From Sulfuricella denitrificans skB26 (GTDB lineage Bacteria > Pseudomonadota > Gammaproteobacteria > Burkholderiales > Sulfuricellaceae): 64,000 nucleotides of DNA. Below the pieces are notes generated by a model, which did not search any database, was not told the origin of the DNA, and worked only from the letters and a program-made list of their open reading frames with translations. This document shows positions 61,681 to 64,000 of the stretch, piece after piece. The DNA is taken from positions 2,882,501 through 2,946,500 of the forward strand of contig NC_022357.1 of the NCBI RefSeq assembly GCF_000297055.2, written 5' to 3'. The first letter of the stretch is position 1. Every line of letters begins with the position of its first letter. The translations under genes and the position numbers were made by a program.

Positions 61681-62820
61681 CTAAATTATAGTTACAGTAT
61701 TGATCGTTTGCTGGATAACCTTTTCTTGCTCCCCCTCGATCCCCAGCCATAAAGGAAGTCTGACCAACCTGTCACTGACATTCTGGGTTACATCCATGCC
61801 ATCTGATGCCATCCGACTTTGACGACTGCCTTCTGGGGAACTATGTAACGGCACATAATGAAAAACCGCACTTATTCCTGCCTGTCTTAAATCGGCAATG
61901 AATTTACCTCGCTCAGCCAAATCTGGCAGCAACATATAATACATATGTGCATTATGCTGGCAAGAATCCGGAATGACAGGACGGCGCACCAGTCCCTTTA
62001 ATTCAATTTCCGAAAAAGCCTCGTGGTAGGTATTCCATATCGCCAAACGTCGCTGAGTAATCCCCTCCGCTTCTTGCATCTGTGCCCATAAAAATGCCGC
62101 CACCAACTCACTTGGCAAGTATGAGGATCCAATATCTACCCAAGTATACTTATCCACCTGCCCCCTAAAAAACTGGCACCTGTTTGTACCCTTTTCCCGA
62201 ATAATTTCGGCACGTTCGGCAAAGCGAGTGTCGTTAATCAGGAGAGCGCCCCCTTCACCCGAAATAATATTTTTTGTTTCGTGAAAGCTGACTGCCCCCA
62301 TATGACCAATACTCCCTAGAGGCTTCCCCTTGTAGCTGGACATAACGCCCTGAGCGGCATCCTCTATAACAATCAGGTTGTACCTTTCGGCGATCGCCAT
62401 AATGGCGTCCATTTCACAACCAACACCCGCATAATGTACAGGCACAATAGCTTTGGTCCGTGGAGTAATTGCAGCCTCTATTTTCGATTCATCAATATTC
62501 AGCGTGTCGGTCCGGATATCAATGAACACGGGAACCCCACCCCGCAGCACAAAAGCATTGGCGGTAGAGACGAAAGTATAAGACGGCATGATTACTTCAT
62601 CGCCGGGCTGAATATTCGCAAGAATTGCCGCCATTTCCAGGGCAGCCGTACAGGAATGTGTCAGGAGCGCCTTCTGACAACCAATACGCTGCTCCAGCCA
62701 AGCATGACACTTTTTGGTGAAATCACCGTCACCAGCAAGATGCCCTTTGGCGTGAGCCTGACTTATATACAATAGCTCGTTGCCCGTCATATAAGGCTTA
62801 TTAAATGGAATGTCCTTCAT
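61681..62820 (-). CDS. wecE: dTDP-4-amino-4,6-dideoxygalactose transaminase
   Basis: A 379-residue PLP enzyme that matches RffA/WecE of E. coli nearly throughout: LAGDGDFTKKCHAWLEQRIG, LTHSCTAALEMAAILANIQP, EVIMPSYTFVSTANAFVLRG, IVPVHYAGVGCEMDAIMAIA, FHETKNIISGEGG (Schiff-base Lys) and IREKGTNRCQFFRGQVDKYT. It makes dTDP-Fuc4N (or dTDP-4-amino-4,6-dideoxyglucose) from the keto sugar and glutamate. The rmlA/rmlB genes that feed it are not in the window. It overlaps the upstream methyltransferase by 4 bases. Confidence 0.95.
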   Translation of the reverse strand: MKDIPFNKPYMTGNELLYISQAHAKGHLAGDGDFTKKCHAWLEQRIGCQKALLTHSCTAALEMAAILANIQPGDEVIMPSYTFVSTANAFVLRGGVPVFIDIRTDTLNIDESKIEAAITPRTKAIVPVHYAGVGCEMDAIMAIAERYNLIVIEDAAQGVMSSYKGKPLGSIGHMGAVSFHETKNIISGEGGALLINDTRFAERAEIIREKGTNRCQFFRGQVDKYTWVDIGSSYLPSELVAAFLWAQMQEAEGITQRRLAIWNTYHEAFSEIELKGLVRRPVIPDSCQHNAHMYYMLLPDLAERGKFIADLRQAGISAVFHYVPLHSSPEGSRQSRMASDGMDVTQNVSDRLVRLPLWLGIEGEQEKVIQQTINTVTII

Positions 62821-63569
62821 AATTTTCTTGCCACGATCAACCGGGAGCCCCCCATTGGCAGGGCAACACCAACACGGATCAGTGCCAACTCACAATTTAA
62901 AAACCATTCAAAAATTCGATTTAGGATGGGATTGATACGAAGCTCAGCCATAGCATCCATACTCACGTCTATTTTATCCCGTTTGAACAATCGCGATAAA
63001 TACATCGCTGGTAGTAACAAACTGACAAACGAAGTGCTTCTAACAATCTCAAACCCAGCCCTGCAAACCTTTAGATGCAATTCATTAGCGCCATATCTCC
63101 TGACATGGCAGGCATATTTATCAACCGCACTCCACAGCCACCGGTGTTGTGGAACGGTGATAAACACAACACCGCCAAGCTTAAGCGCTTTGCAAATTTG
63201 TTGGAGCACAACCTCATCCTCTTCGATGTGCTCCAACACATCGAAGGCACCAATAGCATCCAGTTCTGATTCACATGGAATGTGCCTAGCATCCATTTGA
63301 GTGAATTTGGCGCTAGGCACACGATGCCTGGCATACGCCAAACCCTCTTCCAAATACTCACTCCCCGAGAGCTTGGCATCAGGAAACCGTTTTGAGATAG
63401 CTGAAATAACAAACCCCGTTCCGCATCCAATTTCGAGGAAGGATGTCAGTCCTGGCGAATACTTGTGTAGCGCCCAAAGAATAAGCTTATTTCTGGCACG
63501 AAACCAAAAGTTCCCCGTCTCTAATTCCGCCAATTCTTTGAAATAGTGCGCCTTGAATCCAATATTCAT
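62817..63569 (-). CDS. Class I SAM-dependent methyltransferase
   Basis: A 250-residue methyltransferase. FLEIGCGTGFVISAISKRFP is the SAM site, LSGSEYLEEGLAYARHRV motif II, and GAFDVLEHIEEDEVVLQQIC motif III; VVFITVPQHRWLWSAVDKYA follows. The WSAVDxxxxHxRRY pattern is common to methyltransferases placed beside GtrA in polysaccharide loci. It overlaps GtrA and wecE genes by 4 bases each, so the three are co-translated. Confidence 0.9.
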   Translation of the reverse strand: MNIGFKAHYFKELAELETGNFWFRARNKLILWALHKYSPGLTSFLEIGCGTGFVISAISKRFPDAKLSGSEYLEEGLAYARHRVPSAKFTQMDARHIPCESELDAIGAFDVLEHIEEDEVVLQQICKALKLGGVVFITVPQHRWLWSAVDKYACHVRRYGANELHLKVCRAGFEIVRSTSFVSLLLPAMYLSRLFKRDKIDVSMDAMAELRINPILNRIFEWFLNCELALIRVGVALPMGGSRLIVARKL

Positions 63570-63985
63570 ATTTTTTCTATTAGGCTATATTTTATGCTTT
63601 CGCGAAAAACGAAATATTTAAATACCATAAAAAGAAGCCCGGCGACTATTATTATCGCTACAGCCTGAACCCATTGATGGGCATAACCAAGACGATCAAC
63701 AAAGGTAAAAAGAATTAGGAAATTGAACAAATATCCAAATAAATGAGCCAGCACATAGCGCAGAACAGTACTGATGGAGTCACCGCGATGGGCGAATGTC
63801 CATTTCTTATTACCGACAAAGCCGATAAACGCACCGATGACATACACTAAAGTCATTGCTGTTTTTGGTTCAACGCCGCGATAGGTAACAAGTAAGTAAA
63901 CAAAATAAATAGTTAAATTGCTCGCTACACCCACTAAACCATAACGAATTAATTCGTCGCATGGATTTGGCAATTTACGTTTCAT
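63566..63985 (-). CDS. GtrA-family membrane protein
   Basis: A 139-residue protein with four transmembrane helices (LVGVASNLTIYFVYLLV, ALVYVIGAFIGFVGNKKWT-like region, VLAHLFGYLFNFLILFTFVD, AIIIVAGLLFMVFKYFVF). GtrA proteins are thought to flip undecaprenyl-phosphate-linked sugars or act as transport partners for glucosyl transfer onto O-antigen. It is the most upstream gene of the minus-strand operon visible here; its promoter is at or beyond the window edge. Confidence 0.92.
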   Translation of the reverse strand: MKRKLPNPCDELIRYGLVGVASNLTIYFVYLLVTYRGVEPKTAMTLVYVIGAFIGFVGNKKWTFAHRGDSISTVLRYVLAHLFGYLFNFLILFTFVDRLGYAHQWVQAVAIIIVAGLLFMVFKYFVFRESIKYSLIEKI

Positions 63986-64000
63986 TGAAAGTTACTCACG

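Overview
The window looks like part of the chromosome of a chemolithoautotrophic betaproteobacterium, of the Sulfuricella/Gallionella/Thiobacillus type. The main reasons are a form II RuBisCO gene (cbbM) with a divergent cbbR and downstream cbbQ and cbbO, a glycolytic/Calvin gene series (tkt, gap, pgk, pyk, fba), PEP-CTERM surface proteins with an EpsA-like regulator, and a 6S RNA between zapA and the 5-formyl-THF cyclo-ligase gene. The species is an inference; no rRNA is present. No exosortase, phosphoribulokinase, tRNA, CRISPR array or transposase was found.

Region 1 (1-6.3 kb) encodes cell-surface and biofilm functions. All genes are on the minus strand: an incomplete exported protein, a small PEP-CTERM protein preceded by a c-di-GMP-I (GEMM) riboswitch, a phytase/esterase-like PEP-CTERM protein, a pseudopilin-like protein, an EpsA-type LuxR regulator and a conserved unknown. 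A duplicated 58-bp intergenic sequence and a shared 15-mer lie upstream of the two PEP-CTERM genes.

Region 2 (6.3-14.5 kb) is housekeeping: an EAL-CBS-GGDEF protein, ppk1, yggX, argA and rsmE on the minus strand, then a thioredoxin-like gene and an inositol-phosphatase-family gene on the plus strand. Region 3 (14.6-28.8 kb) is the carbon-fixation and sugar-phosphate block: tkt-gap-pgk-pyk-fba, cbbR in the opposite direction, then cbbM-cbbQ-cbbO-pfkA. Between 10.4 and 19.2 kb, five gene boundaries carry an unusual family of heptad-like, mostly self-complementary sequences.

Region 4 (28.9-35.5 kb) holds a CHASE-GGDEF cyclase, a TauE/SafE exporter, an EVE-domain protein, the cyclo-ligase gene, 6S RNA, zapA and a zapB-like gene. 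A cobalamin riboswitch then precedes a TonB-dependent receptor.

Region 5 (35.5-47.7 kb, plus strand) is a tightly packed LPS core/O-antigen assembly cluster: three GT9 heptosyltransferase-type genes, several GT4 genes, msbA, two methyltransferases, a CgeB-like glycosyltransferase and an O-antigen ligase gene broken by a frameshift. Region 6 (47.7-64 kb, minus strand) converges on it. It begins downstream with the conserved trio wbpM-wbpL-wbpV (UDP-sugar 4,6-dehydratase, lipid-carrier sugar-phosphate transferase, 4-keto-sugar reductase) and continues upstream with glycosyltransferases, methyltransferases, two DegT-type aminotransferases (one clearly WecE/RffA), a cupin, a GtrA protein and two proteins I could not identify. 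From about 56 kb onward the DNA is visibly AT-richer and looks horizontally acquired. Regions 5 and 6 together would build a 6-deoxy-amino-sugar-initiated surface polysaccharide.
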